This document shows positions 6,289-12,556 of a stretch of DNA of 12,556 nt, in pieces. The notes below the pieces were generated by a model. That model saw nothing but the letters and a program-made list of their open reading frames with translations. It searched no databases and was not told where the DNA came from. Position numbers and translations under genes: made by a program. The DNA lies in contig PMBQ01000376.1 of the NCBI GenBank assembly GCA_003152955.1, forward strand, positions 1 to 12,556. The letters run 5' to 3'. Each line of letters begins with the position of its first letter. The stretch's first letter is position 1. Origin of the DNA: Candidatus Bathyarchaeota archaeon. Its GTDB lineage: Archaea > Thermoproteota > Bathyarchaeia > 40CM-2-53-6 > FEN-987.

Positions 6289-7482
6289 TCAGGCGTAGCT
6301 GTAGAATCCTCGTTTGCTCTTGCGGCCGGTCCAACCCTTGCCAATGTACTCTTCAAGCAATGGGCAAGGCTTGTAGCTTGGCTCGTTTAGCTTGGTCTGA
6401 AGCTCTTTGAGCTTTGCAACTACCGTATCCAATCCTAACCTGTCGGCCAACTCGCATGGGCCAGCCGGCCAGCCGGCTCCGAATTTCATGCCCGTATCAA
6501 TGTCTTCTGGCGATGCAACATCGCCTTGAACAAGCCAAGCGGCACCGTTGATCGATGCGACGTAAATTCGATCAATATCGAACTCGTCTGCAAGTTCAAA
6601 TGGAATCCTGGGACGCCCTGCCTTCCAATTGTAGAAACCTTCTCCTGACTTCTGTCCTAGTTTACCCGCTTTCACCATCGGCTCCACAACTGGCGGGATC
6701 TTCACCCGGTCTCCGTATTCTGATGCCATCTGTTTTGAAGCGCTGTCAATTATGTCGAGTCCGACGAAGTCTGCTAATTCGAATATTCCCATTGGAAAAC
6801 CCGCCTTATACTTGACTGCTGAATCGATCTGATCTTTTGTCGCCTCTCCTCGATACATGGCCCAGAAGGCTTCGTTGAACACGAAACCGAGCACGCTGTT
6901 TACTATGAATCCTCGCACATCTTTCTTGACCAGGACAGGGGTTTTTCCCAGTTTCTTAGCTAGGTTAATCGCCGTTTGAGCGGTTTCGTCGCTCGTACCC
7001 GCTCCCTTCACAACTTCGACAAGCGGCATCATTTGGGGTGGATTGAAGAAATGCATCCCGACAACTTTGTCCGGTCTTTTCGTTGCAGCGCCCATGGCCG
7101 TTATGCTGAGACTTGACGTATTCGATCCTAGTATTGCATGAGCTGGAGCATAGGCGTCTATTTCAGAGAAGATTTTCTTCTTGAGGTCCAGATCTTCGGG
7201 GGCCGCTTCGATAACGAAATCGGCGTTGGCGACAGTTTTGGGGTAGCCTTCTACCAATGTGATTCTTGCTAGTGCGGCCTCCATCTCCTCTTTGCGCATG
7301 GTTCGCTTCTCAACGAACTTTTCCATGCTCCACTTGATGCGCTCGAAACCTTTCTGTGTGAACTCAGGTTTCACATCAGTCATTGACACGTTCATTCCCG
7401 CCATGGATGCGATTTGTGCGATAGCATGACCCATGGCTCCAGCGCCGATAACAGCTACGTTGGAAATCTCTCTCTTCTCCAT
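6289..7482 (-). CDS. 3-hydroxyacyl-CoA dehydrogenase (NAD-dependent), tandem C-terminal domains, not fused to a crotonase
   Basis: This enzyme oxidises 3-hydroxyacyl-CoA to 3-ketoacyl-CoA with NAD+, just before thiolysis. The N-terminal Rossmann fold has GAGAMG at residues 13-18, counted from ATG 7482. The catalytic set of human HAD is intact with matching spacing: Ser123 (NTSS), His144 (GMHFFNPP), Glu156 and Asn195. Two copies of the C-terminal 3HCDH domain follow (about 190-290 and 295-397), the second ending GWTGRKSKRGFYSYA. Many archaeal homologues continue from this point into a fused crotonase domain. Here the protein stops, and the crotonase is a separate gene at 4383-5177. A longer frame starts at ATG 7509, overlapping the DUF35 stop as ATGA, but has no ribosome-binding site. 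GAAGAGGG sits 7 nt before the ATG at 7482, giving a start (MEKREISNVAVIG) that fits the family. It is last in the operon. Confidence 0.94.
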   Translation of the reverse strand: MEKREISNVAVIGAGAMGHAIAQIASMAGMNVSMTDVKPEFTQKGFERIKWSMEKFVEKRTMRKEEMEAALARITLVEGYPKTVANADFVIEAAPEDLDLKKKIFSEIDAYAPAHAILGSNTSSLSITAMGAATKRPDKVVGMHFFNPPQMMPLVEVVKGAGTSDETAQTAINLAKKLGKTPVLVKKDVRGFIVNSVLGFVFNEAFWAMYRGEATKDQIDSAVKYKAGFPMGIFELADFVGLDIIDSASKQMASEYGDRVKIPPVVEPMVKAGKLGQKSGEGFYNWKAGRPRIPFELADEFDIDRIYVASINGAAWLVQGDVASPEDIDTGMKFGAGWPAGPCELADRLGLDTVVAKLKELQTKLNEPSYKPCPLLEEYIGKGWTGRKSKRGFYSYA

Positions 7483-7489
7483 CAAAAAT

Positions 7490-7497
7490 CCCTCTTC
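7490..7497 (-). promoter_or_regulatory. Shine-Dalgarno site deciding the HACD start
   Basis: GAAGAGGG on the minus strand lies 7 nt before the ATG at 7482 and downstream of the alternative ATG at 7509. It therefore favours the shorter protein. Confidence 0.6.
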
Positions 7498-7505
7498 AAC
7501 CATTC

Positions 7506-7940
7506 TCATACGAGGGTGAAGGCGTAGGTCGGTCCTTCATCGGTCACTTTGCCGACGAGTTTCACTTTTTCACCGACTTTCACCTTGCCCAGTCTGGCGC
7601 CTTCTAACCATGCCAGCACTCTGACACCTTCCTTCATTTTGGCTACTGCTACTGTGTACGTTTCATGGTTCGCGAAGCTTGTTGGTCTAACCACAATGTG
7701 TGTGAAGGTTTCAATTTCTCCTTCACCTTGCAAATCGACCCATTCGATTCCCGAATTGAGACAGCGTGAGCAGTCGGCGACAGGTGGGAAAGTGACCTTG
7801 CCGCATTTTGTGCATTTTGAAGCGTACACTTTTCCTTTCGGGAGGCCGTTCCAGAACTCTATGAGTTTGTCTGTGGGAATTTCAAAGATGAAAGTAACCG
7901 GTCTGGACTTTAGTCTTTGCGCAGGAGGACCAAGAGACAT
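7506..7940 (-). CDS. DUF35 zinc-ribbon/OB-fold protein, thiolase partner
   Basis: This 144-residue protein has the typical DUF35 layout: an N-terminal helix (DKLIEFWNGL, 24-33), a rubredoxin-like zinc ribbon with all four cysteines (Cys43-x2-Cys46 and Cys57-x2-Cys60), and an OB-fold (about 66-144, from WVDLQGEGEIETFTHI). In archaeal acetoacetyl-CoA thiolase/HMG-CoA synthase complexes, DUF35 proteins scaffold the thiolase and help bind CoA. Adjacency to the thiolase implies the same role here. No HMG-CoA synthase gene is present; the next gene is a hydroxyacyl-CoA dehydrogenase, so the pair is probably dedicated to beta-oxidation (inference). The ATG at 7940 is 4 nt after the thiolase stop, with AGGAG 8 nt upstream inside the thiolase end. 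Its stop TGA overlaps an ATG of the next gene. Confidence 0.92.
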   Translation of the reverse strand: MSLGPPAQRLKSRPVTFIFEIPTDKLIEFWNGLPKGKVYASKCTKCGKVTFPPVADCSRCLNSGIEWVDLQGEGEIETFTHIVVRPTSFANHETYTVAVAKMKEGVRVLAWLEGARLGKVKVGEKVKLVGKVTDEGPTYAFTLV

Positions 7941-7944
7941 ATTT

Positions 7945-9102
7945 TCAACTCCTAAGAATCGTCACGTAGCAGTAATGACCCGTGCCGCCAACATTGTGCG
8001 CGAGTGCCAAACCGTTCTTGATCGGTGCTTGAACTTTTCCTCCCTGTTTCCTGAGTTGGCGTGTAAGGCCCACTATCATTGACACTCCGGTTGCGCCGAT
8101 TGGGTGCCCCTTCGCTTTGAGTCCGCCATCAACATTAATCGGTATCTTTCCGCCGATCTCTGTCTGGCCATCGTCGATCATCTTTCCGCCTTCACCTTTC
8201 TTGCAGAATCCCAAATCCTCGTAAGCTAGGATTTCTGCTATCGTGAAACAGTCATGAACATCAGCTACGTCGATTTGGTCTGGTCCAACCCCCGCTCTCT
8301 TGAACGCCGCCTCTGCGGAGATTACTGTAGCACGTAAACTCGCATATTCAGCGCGCTTGCTCACGTTTGCGGTGTCTGAGGAGATACCGATACTCTCAAT
8401 CCAGACGGGGCTGTCTGTCATCGACTTTGCTTTTTCTTCTGAGGCCAAAATCACTGCAGCCGCTCCGTCGCTCATTGGGCAGCAATCGTACATCTTCAGC
8501 GGCCATGCGACGACACGTGATGAAAGAACGTCATCGACCGTGACTGTTCGCTGGAGATGTGCGTTTGGATTCATCGCGCCATACTTGTGGTTCTTGACGG
8601 CTACCTCGGCAAGTTGCCGCTCTGTGGTTCCGTACTTGTTCATGTGACTAGTGGCATGAAGAGCGTAGTATCCCGGGAATGTCATTCCGAAATTGTGAAA
8701 TTCCCACGTGTAGTAGCCCGCTCGCCCTATCAGCTCAACTGCTGTCAAAACATCTATCTCAGTCATCTTCTCGATGCCAACGGCCATCGCTACGTCAGAT
8801 TGGCCACTTGCAATTGAGTTGTACGCTGTTGCCACGGCAGCACTTCCGGAAGCGCAAGCTGCCTCACACCTGACCAGTCCTTTGCCGCTTAAGCCTAGGT
8901 ATTCGGAAACGACGACTGCTGGCAAGAATTCCTCGTACCATCCACCCGCCGTGCCGACGCTCAAGAAATCTATGTCGTTTGGTGTCAAGTTTGCATCTTC
9001 AAACGCCGGCTTGGCCGCTTCAAATCCGATTTCAGGCAGATTCACATCGCGTCTGTCACCGAACTTAGAGTGTCCCACGCCGACTATTGCCACACGTTTC
9101 AA
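7945..9102 (-). CDS. SCP2-type thiolase (acetyl-CoA C-acyltransferase family)
   Basis: This enzyme would cleave 3-ketoacyl-CoA with CoA into acetyl-CoA and a shortened acyl-CoA. It shows the archaeal SCP2-like thiolase pattern. Numbered from the TTG start used here, the nucleophilic Cys83 lies in RCEAACASGS, with His283 (DVHDCF), His333 (KGHPIGATG) and His369 (AHNVGGTG). Because the nucleophilic cysteine is present, thiolase chemistry is more likely than the retro-aldol reaction of Ltp2-like DUF35 partners. Length (385 aa) is normal. The frame can be extended to ATG 9120, which overlaps the fadD stop as ATGA but has no ribosome-binding site. AAGGAG lies just after that ATG, 9 nt before TTG 9102, which yields MKRVAIVGVGHSKFG, the usual family start. 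It is second in the operon, with DUF35 4 nt downstream. Chain-length range is unknown; a biosynthetic acetoacetyl-CoA role is the alternative. Confidence 0.93.
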   Translation of the reverse strand: MKRVAIVGVGHSKFGDRRDVNLPEIGFEAAKPAFEDANLTPNDIDFLSVGTAGGWYEEFLPAVVVSEYLGLSGKGLVRCEAACASGSAAVATAYNSIASGQSDVAMAVGIEKMTEIDVLTAVELIGRAGYYTWEFHNFGMTFPGYYALHATSHMNKYGTTERQLAEVAVKNHKYGAMNPNAHLQRTVTVDDVLSSRVVAWPLKMYDCCPMSDGAAAVILASEEKAKSMTDSPVWIESIGISSDTANVSKRAEYASLRATVISAEAAFKRAGVGPDQIDVADVHDCFTIAEILAYEDLGFCKKGEGGKMIDDGQTEIGGKIPINVDGGLKAKGHPIGATGVSMIVGLTRQLRKQGGKVQAPIKNGLALAHNVGGTGHYCYVTILRS

Positions 9103-9111
9103 GTCACATAA

Positions 9112-9117
9112 CTCCTT
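9112..9117 (-). promoter_or_regulatory. Shine-Dalgarno site pointing to a TTG start for thiolase
   Basis: AAGGAG on the minus strand begins immediately after the ATG at 9118-9120 and lies 9 nt before the in-frame TTG at 9100-9102. It cannot serve the ATG and is well placed for the TTG. Confidence 0.6.
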
Positions 9118-10787
9118 CATTCAATCGATGGTGTTTGTTCGTGTGTCTTCAGCTCTCTTCTCAATACTTTGCCTACCACGGACTTAGGGAGTTCTCCTTT
9201 GAACTCTACAACCTTGGGAGCCTTATATGAGGCCATTTTCTCTTTGCAGAAACTGGTTATTTCGTCTGCCGTGACCTTCCCTTCGTACCCCTCCTTCAAT
9301 ACAACGAACGCCTTTACTGCTTCACCGCTCCTCGAATCCGGTATGCCGACCACGCCTGCTTCCCGTACAGCCGGGTGCTCGAACAGTCTCTCCTCAACCT
9401 CTCGAGGCCACACCTTGTACCCAGAGACATCGATCATGTCCTTCTTTCGATCTACTATTCTGAAGTATCCGTCTGGATCCATGCTTGCAATGTCGCCACT
9501 ATAGAACCAGCCTCCGCGAAGCGACACCTTGTTGTCCTCGGGCTTGTTCCAGTATCCGATCATCACCTGCGGACCACGCATTATCAATTCCCCAGCCTCG
9601 CCAGCAGGAAGGTCGCGGTTTCCACTGTCGATATCCACGACTTTTGCGTCAGTATCTGAGACTGGTATTCCGATCGTCCCTGGATGGTTCTTCAGTGGGT
9701 CGTCCACGGGGTTGCAATGCGTGACAGGACTCGTCTCCGTCAATCCGTATCCCTCAACCAACCGTCCGCCCGTGAGAGCTTCGAATTTTCTCTGGACTTC
9801 AACTGGAAGTGCTGAAGCTCCAGAAATGCACAATCTGACTGACCGGAGATTATGTTTCTGAATGTCAGGCCGGTTGATGAGGCCATTATACAATGTCGGT
9901 ACACCACAGAAAACTGTTGGCTTGTCTTTGTCAATGGTTTTCAAAATTGCTGAGAGGTCCCGTGCGTCTGGGATAAGAATCATCGTTGATCTAGTGTAGA
10001 TGGGCGAGTTCATGCCTGTAGTCATTCCGAAAATATGGAAGAACGGCAGGGCTGACAAATGCACGTCCACACCAGGTCGCAACTGGCCCCATTCCTTGAC
10101 TTGCGCAGCATTCGCGACCAGGTTGTTGTGCGTTAACATCGCGCCTTTCGGAATACCAGTTGTGCCACCCGTGTACTGTAGGAGCGCAACGTCATTCTTC
10201 GAACTGATCTCAACAGGTCTTGGTTGTCCGCGATACTTGGATAGGAGCGTCTTCATGTCTTGGGCGCCTGGGCACGCGTAGGATTTGACACCCTTCAAAG
10301 GTGAAAGCAGTCTAAGAATCGGAGGCAGGTAGTCACGAACGCTAGTTGTGATAATAGTGGTTAGCTCGGTTTCATTTTTCACTGCCTGCACATAATGGTA
10401 GAGATTGTCCCATGCTACCAGAACCTTTGCTCCAGAATCGGCGAGGATATGGGCAATTTCCCTTTCCTTGTATAGTGGACTTAAGGCGACAACGATTCCG
10501 CCAACCCTCAGCGCACCATAATACGCTATTACGAACTGGGGAATGTTCGGCAGATAGATCCCGACACGGTCACCCTTTTTGACTCCAAGATCTTGAAGGG
10601 CGTCCGCGAACTTGTCGACTAAGCCATCAAGTTCCTTGAAGGTTAGTCGAGTGCCATAATAGATCATGGCAACTTGATCTGGGGATTCTGTTGCTGACTT
10701 TCGAAGGACTTCGCCCAATGAAATTTCTGGGTACTCTATTGATTGCTGTACTCCCTTTGGCCAACTGCTGAGCCAAGGTTTTTCCAT
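9117..10787 (-). CDS. long-chain acyl-CoA ligase, FadD-type (AMP-forming)
   Basis: This enzyme activates free fatty acids to acyl-CoA with ATP, releasing AMP and PPi, and supplies the pathway encoded downstream. At 556 residues it has full FadD length. Motifs in order: phosphate loop YTGGTTGIPKG (205-215), ALPFFHIFG (247-254), EGYGLTETSP (345-354), WFYSGDIASMDPDGYFRIVDRKKD (split as WFYSGD 427-432 and RIVDRKKD 443-450), the hinge VSGYKVWPREVE (454-465), and PKSVVGKVLRR with catalytic Lys540 in an intact PX4GK motif. A hydrophobic stretch around 155-165 may help membrane contact. The ATG at 10787 has GGAAG about 8 nt upstream and a TATA box at 10821-10828. It is first in a four-gene minus-strand operon and divergent from an alpha/beta hydrolase. 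Medium-chain or aromatic acids are possible alternative substrates. Confidence 0.93.
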   Translation of the reverse strand: MEKPWLSSWPKGVQQSIEYPEISLGEVLRKSATESPDQVAMIYYGTRLTFKELDGLVDKFADALQDLGVKKGDRVGIYLPNIPQFVIAYYGALRVGGIVVALSPLYKEREIAHILADSGAKVLVAWDNLYHYVQAVKNETELTTIITTSVRDYLPPILRLLSPLKGVKSYACPGAQDMKTLLSKYRGQPRPVEISSKNDVALLQYTGGTTGIPKGAMLTHNNLVANAAQVKEWGQLRPGVDVHLSALPFFHIFGMTTGMNSPIYTRSTMILIPDARDLSAILKTIDKDKPTVFCGVPTLYNGLINRPDIQKHNLRSVRLCISGASALPVEVQRKFEALTGGRLVEGYGLTETSPVTHCNPVDDPLKNHPGTIGIPVSDTDAKVVDIDSGNRDLPAGEAGELIMRGPQVMIGYWNKPEDNKVSLRGGWFYSGDIASMDPDGYFRIVDRKKDMIDVSGYKVWPREVEERLFEHPAVREAGVVGIPDSRSGEAVKAFVVLKEGYEGKVTADEITSFCKEKMASYKAPKVVEFKGELPKSVVGKVLRRELKTHEQTPSIE

Positions 10788-10820
10788 AATTATTACTTCC
10801 GAAGTATGTTTGTTGAATCA

Positions 10821-10828
10821 ATATTTAA
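10821..10828 (-). promoter_or_regulatory. TATA box of the fadD operon
   Basis: On the minus strand this reads TTAAATAT, a good archaeal box A, 34-41 nt before the fadD ATG. Transcription about 25 nt downstream gives a short leader starting near the GGAAG Shine-Dalgarno site at 10796-10800. The box is nearly symmetric, so it could also act toward the divergent hydrolase gene, but with a leader near 70 nt. I see no clear operator beside it. Confidence 0.55.
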
Positions 10829-10920
10829 CAGTCAGGTAGGCTACGGCATCCGAAAAGCCGAGAACGCACAAATTACGATGATGAAAAACTTCAGGCGCAA
10901 ACCCTCGGAGAATATCGCTC

Positions 10921-11730
10921 ATGGAAGAGGTTCAATTTCAGTCTGACAATTTACTTCTGCGCGGCGAACTCTACTTGCCCGAGCGAAAGAACTGCCCAGG
11001 AATTCTAATGTGCCACGCAATGCACTCGGAGGGTTTCAGGTGGCTCCCTCTTTACAGGACATTCGCCCAGAAGGCCACTGAGAGGGGATTCGCGTGTTTG
11101 CTCTTCGACTTTCGCGGCTGTGGTATGAGCGAGGGCGAATTCGATTATGGATGGGGTGAACAACGAGACGCGAAGAGTGCGCTCGAATTTCTTCTGAACC
11201 GAAAGGAGGTGAACTCCACGAGCGCTTTCATTGTGGGTAGAAGCTTAGGTGGAACCATCAGCATCTATGCGCTGGTCGACGATCCAAGAGTAAAAGGCTA
11301 CGCGCTCTGGGCAACGCCACCAGACCATTACCAGAACATCAAGACCTTCATCGAGAAAAGACGCGTAAAACTAGGTTACGCCGTCTTCGTGGTTCTATCC
11401 ATTATCGACAAGTTTCACGACGCCACGCGGATGATGAAGATTGAACTATTCGGACTCAACTTGCGGCCGAAAGATGTACGTGGGAAGTTGATGTCCCTCA
11501 GTGGCGCCCGTCTGCTCTCAAGAAAGAACCATTCACCGATCCTGCTGGCCATAGGCGACAAAGATGATTATGTAACACTCGCCGAAGCAAAAAGATACGA
11601 GAAATCTATTCCTGGACGGAGACGATTAGTCGTGTTACCCGAAACCGGACACACATTCAAAGGAGCAGAAGAAAAGGTCTCCTCAATGACATTGGACTGG
11701 TTCGAAGAGTTGCACAGTTCATATCAATAA
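10921..11730 (+). CDS. alpha/beta hydrolase (S33/esterase-like)
   Basis: This soluble serine hydrolase of 269 residues acts on an unknown ester or amide substrate. The oxyanion-side segment CHAMHSEG (31-38) replaces the usual HG motif. The FDFRGCGMSEG segment (62-72) is typical of S33/BAAT-like hydrolases. The nucleophile is Ser108 in GRSLGG, the acid is Asp215 in GDKDDYV, and the base is His244 in TGHTF, so the triad is complete. The insert between about 134 and 200 carries a hydrophobic stretch (YAVFVVLSIIDKF) that could form a lid over a lipophilic pocket. The ATG at 10921 has GGAG 10 nt upstream. It is divergent from fadD with a 133-nt gap. A lipid esterase or thioesterase feeding FadD is an attractive inference, but the family is too broad to assign a substrate. 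Confidence 0.85.
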   Translation: MEEVQFQSDNLLLRGELYLPERKNCPGILMCHAMHSEGFRWLPLYRTFAQKATERGFACLLFDFRGCGMSEGEFDYGWGEQRDAKSALEFLLNRKEVNSTSAFIVGRSLGGTISIYALVDDPRVKGYALWATPPDHYQNIKTFIEKRRVKLGYAVFVVLSIIDKFHDATRMMKIELFGLNLRPKDVRGKLMSLSGARLLSRKNHSPILLAIGDKDDYVTLAEAKRYEKSIPGRRRLVVLPETGHTFKGAEEKVSSMTLDWFEELHSSYQ

Positions 11731-11778
11731 GGGCTCTAGACAAGTATGTTCCAACAAACGTCAAGTCGCAATAATGTA

Positions 11779-11802
11779 TGTGAATTCACGATTCGCTTCA
11801 CA
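11779..11802. repeat. nested GTGAA/TTCAC dyads in a convergent 3' region
   Basis: GTGAATTCAC (11780-11789) is a perfect 10-bp palindrome. TGTGAA (11779-11784) can also pair with TTCACA (11797-11802). The site lies between the end of the hydrolase and the end of a possible minus-strand small gene, so a shared terminator or protein-binding site are both possible. Confidence 0.3.
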
Positions 11803-11931
11803 TCAGTGAACAAGTAGGCTTGCAGTCACAATAGCCAGAACAAATGTGGTTATGACGAGGTACTTCACGTTCCTAGCCGCTCCAAAATAGACAAGTCCTG
11901 CAAAGACGGAGATGACCAGAACAGTGAGCAT
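11803..11931 (-). CDS. possible small two-helix membrane protein, 42 aa
   Basis: The ORF from ATG 11931 to TGA 11803 encodes a helical-hairpin membrane protein. A first hydrophobic helix (LTVLVISVFAGLVYFGA, 2-18) leads to a short basic turn (ARNVKY) and a second helix (LVITTFVLAIVTASLLV, 25-41), ending in His. The uniform hydrophobicity with charges only in the turn argues for real coding sequence. No ribosome-binding site or clear TATA box is visible upstream, which lowers confidence. An in-frame stop lies 8 codons upstream of the ATG. It is convergent with the hydrolase. The family is not recognised. Confidence 0.4.
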   Translation of the reverse strand: MLTVLVISVFAGLVYFGAARNVKYLVITTFVLAIVTASLLVH

Positions 11932-11991
11932 GTCAGTCAGACGATTTCACCGATCCACGGCTCACGCGGCTGTTTGGGATAAGGTTCACTT

Positions 11992-12198
11992 TTGATTCAG
12001 TTGCCCATCCAAGAACCATCTCAGCGCATAACAAAACCGCGGCTCAACGGCAAGTTTCACTCTTGGCCAGCAAGATATTGCTCAAACTGCGGAGAATCTG
12101 TAATACATGCCGCCGTCATGACCGCACGGAGTGGCCCGCCTCTATTTGCAACTAAATTTGAGGTAAATGAACACCATGATTCACATAGAGCCATGTGA
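11992..12198 (+). CDS. possible small protein with a single CxxC zinc-knuckle, 68 aa
   Basis: The ORF from TTG 11992 to TGA 12198 has AAGG 7 nt upstream. Residues 29-34 read RYCSNCGES, the form usual in the first half of a zinc ribbon. The second CxxC is absent, but a His cluster (HHDSH) near the C-terminus could complete a metal site. The remainder has ordinary composition without a recognisable fold. It could be a genuine small zinc protein, a decayed zinc-ribbon gene, or a chance ORF; nothing in the neighbourhood decides this. Confidence 0.27.
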   Translation: MIQLPIQEPSQRITKPRLNGKFHSWPARYCSNCGESVIHAAVMTARSGPPLFATKFEVNEHHDSHRAM

Positions 12199-12260
12199 TA
12201 GACTTCGACCTCCGCACCTTTGATAAGCAGAAGGTCCAATTCATCATTGCCAGCTCGCGG

Positions 12261-12269
12261 AAACTAATT
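12261..12269 (+). promoter_or_regulatory. possible promoter of the Ppx/GppA gene
   Basis: AAACTAATT is an AT-rich, TATA-like element centred about 23 nt before the ATG at 12288. That spacing would suit a leaderless transcript and fits the lack of a clear Shine-Dalgarno site there. Confidence 0.3.
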
Positions 12270-12287
12270 CAACCAGAAGTGCACACA

Positions 12288-12556
12288 ATGCCGAAACTCG
12301 CCGCAATTGATGTCGGGTCGAACGCGATGCGGCTTGGGATCGCATCAGCGAATGACGATGGGAGACTGCACATAGTCCATACTGATCGGCAAGCCGTCCG
12401 GCTGGGCGCCGATGTCTTCGCGAAAGGAGAGATTTCTGACAAACGACTTGTCGAAGCCATGGATGCCTTTCTCAAATTTCGAAAACAGATCAATCAAGAC
12501 AAAGTGAAGTCTATCAGAGCTGTGGGCACGAGTGCTCTTCGTGAAGCTAAGAATCG
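12288..12556 (+). CDS. Ppx/GppA family phosphatase (exopolyphosphatase-like), 3'-truncated by window edge
   Basis: This is the N-terminal 89 residues of an ASKHA-fold phosphohydrolase that releases phosphate from polyphosphate or from pppGpp-like substrates. The phosphate-1 loop AAIDVGSNAMRL (5-16) and the second family signature VGTSALREAKN (79-89) are present in the expected order and spacing. In archaea lacking stringent-response ppGpp, polyphosphate hydrolysis is the likelier role (inference). An in-frame GTG lies 9 nt upstream (12279), but the ATG gives the usual family start, MPKLAAIDVGSN. The rest of the gene, including the catalytic Glu region, lies outside the window. Confidence 0.88.
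   Translation, partial: MPKLAAIDVGSNAMRLGIASANDDGRLHIVHTDRQAVRLGADVFAKGEISDKRLVEAMDAFLKFRKQINQDKVKSIRAVGTSALREAKN

Noticed and set aside
7549..9187. Long plus-strand ORFs opposite thiolase and DUF35 (including one of 177 codons)
   Set aside because: The minus-strand genes carry catalytic motifs and operon spacing; the opposite frames have low-complexity Ser/Thr/Pro-rich products without family signatures.
10878..10946. Possible C/D box sRNA: ATGATGA at 10878-10884 and CTGA at 10943-10946
   Set aside because: No internal D'/C' boxes or terminal stem are visible, and the span overlaps the start of the hydrolase gene.
12057..12239. Minus-strand 60-codon ORF with scattered cysteines
   Set aside because: It has no ribosome-binding site and overlaps the more plausible CxxC ORF on the plus strand; no recognisable motif.
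12269..12493. Minus-strand 74-codon ORF opposite the Ppx/GppA gene
   Set aside because: The plus strand encodes clear Ppx/GppA motifs; this is its shadow.
1..12556. CRISPR array, insertion sequence, integrase or attachment site
   Set aside because: No regularly spaced repeats, transposase or integrase motifs, or terminal inverted repeats with target duplications were found.

Overview
The window looks archaeal. The evidence is TATA-type boxes (TTAAATAT, ATTAAATA) upstream of two minus-strand genes, strong Shine-Dalgarno sites, an SCP2-type thiolase next to a DUF35 zinc-ribbon protein, and a 3-hydroxyacyl-CoA dehydrogenase with a doubled C-terminal domain. I infer a mesophilic TACK-type archaeon (Bathyarchaeia or Nitrososphaeria-like), but the phylum cannot be fixed from this sequence alone.

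Layout. Bases 1-1031 (+) are the 3' two-thirds of a KimA/YdaO-like APC potassium or amino-acid permease, cut by the window edge. It is convergent with acs (1100-3067, -), an AMP-forming acetyl-CoA synthetase with its own promoter. Next comes a two-gene minus-strand unit, enoyl-CoA hydratase (5177-4383) then acyl-CoA dehydrogenase (4370-3183). A 1.1 kb stretch (5178-6288) follows that has no ordinary gene. It holds a 17-bp imperfect hairpin, a chain of further stem-loops and three tiny plus-strand membrane-protein ORFs. Beyond it lies a tightly packed minus-strand operon: fadD-type acyl-CoA ligase (10787-9117), thiolase, DUF35 protein and 3-hydroxyacyl-CoA dehydrogenase (ending at 6289). Divergent from fadD is an alpha/beta hydrolase (10921-11730, +). 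The last 0.8 kb holds two possible small genes and the first 89 codons of a Ppx/GppA phosphatase (12288 to window end, +).

How the genes work together. The minus-strand genes supply every carbon-chain step of beta-oxidation: activation (FadD), dehydrogenation, hydration, second dehydrogenation, and thiolysis by thiolase plus DUF35. Acs would activate free acetate or propionate. Electron-transfer flavoprotein genes are not in the window. The divergent hydrolase could release acyl chains for FadD, but this is inference from position.

Most notable points: the structured, probably untranslated segment at 5300-5477; the tiny membrane proteins around it; Shine-Dalgarno evidence that thiolase and hydroxyacyl-CoA dehydrogenase start downstream of their ATGA overlaps; a Gly-to-Ala change beside the catalytic lysine of Acs; and a KimA-like permease lacking the usual C-terminal soluble domain.
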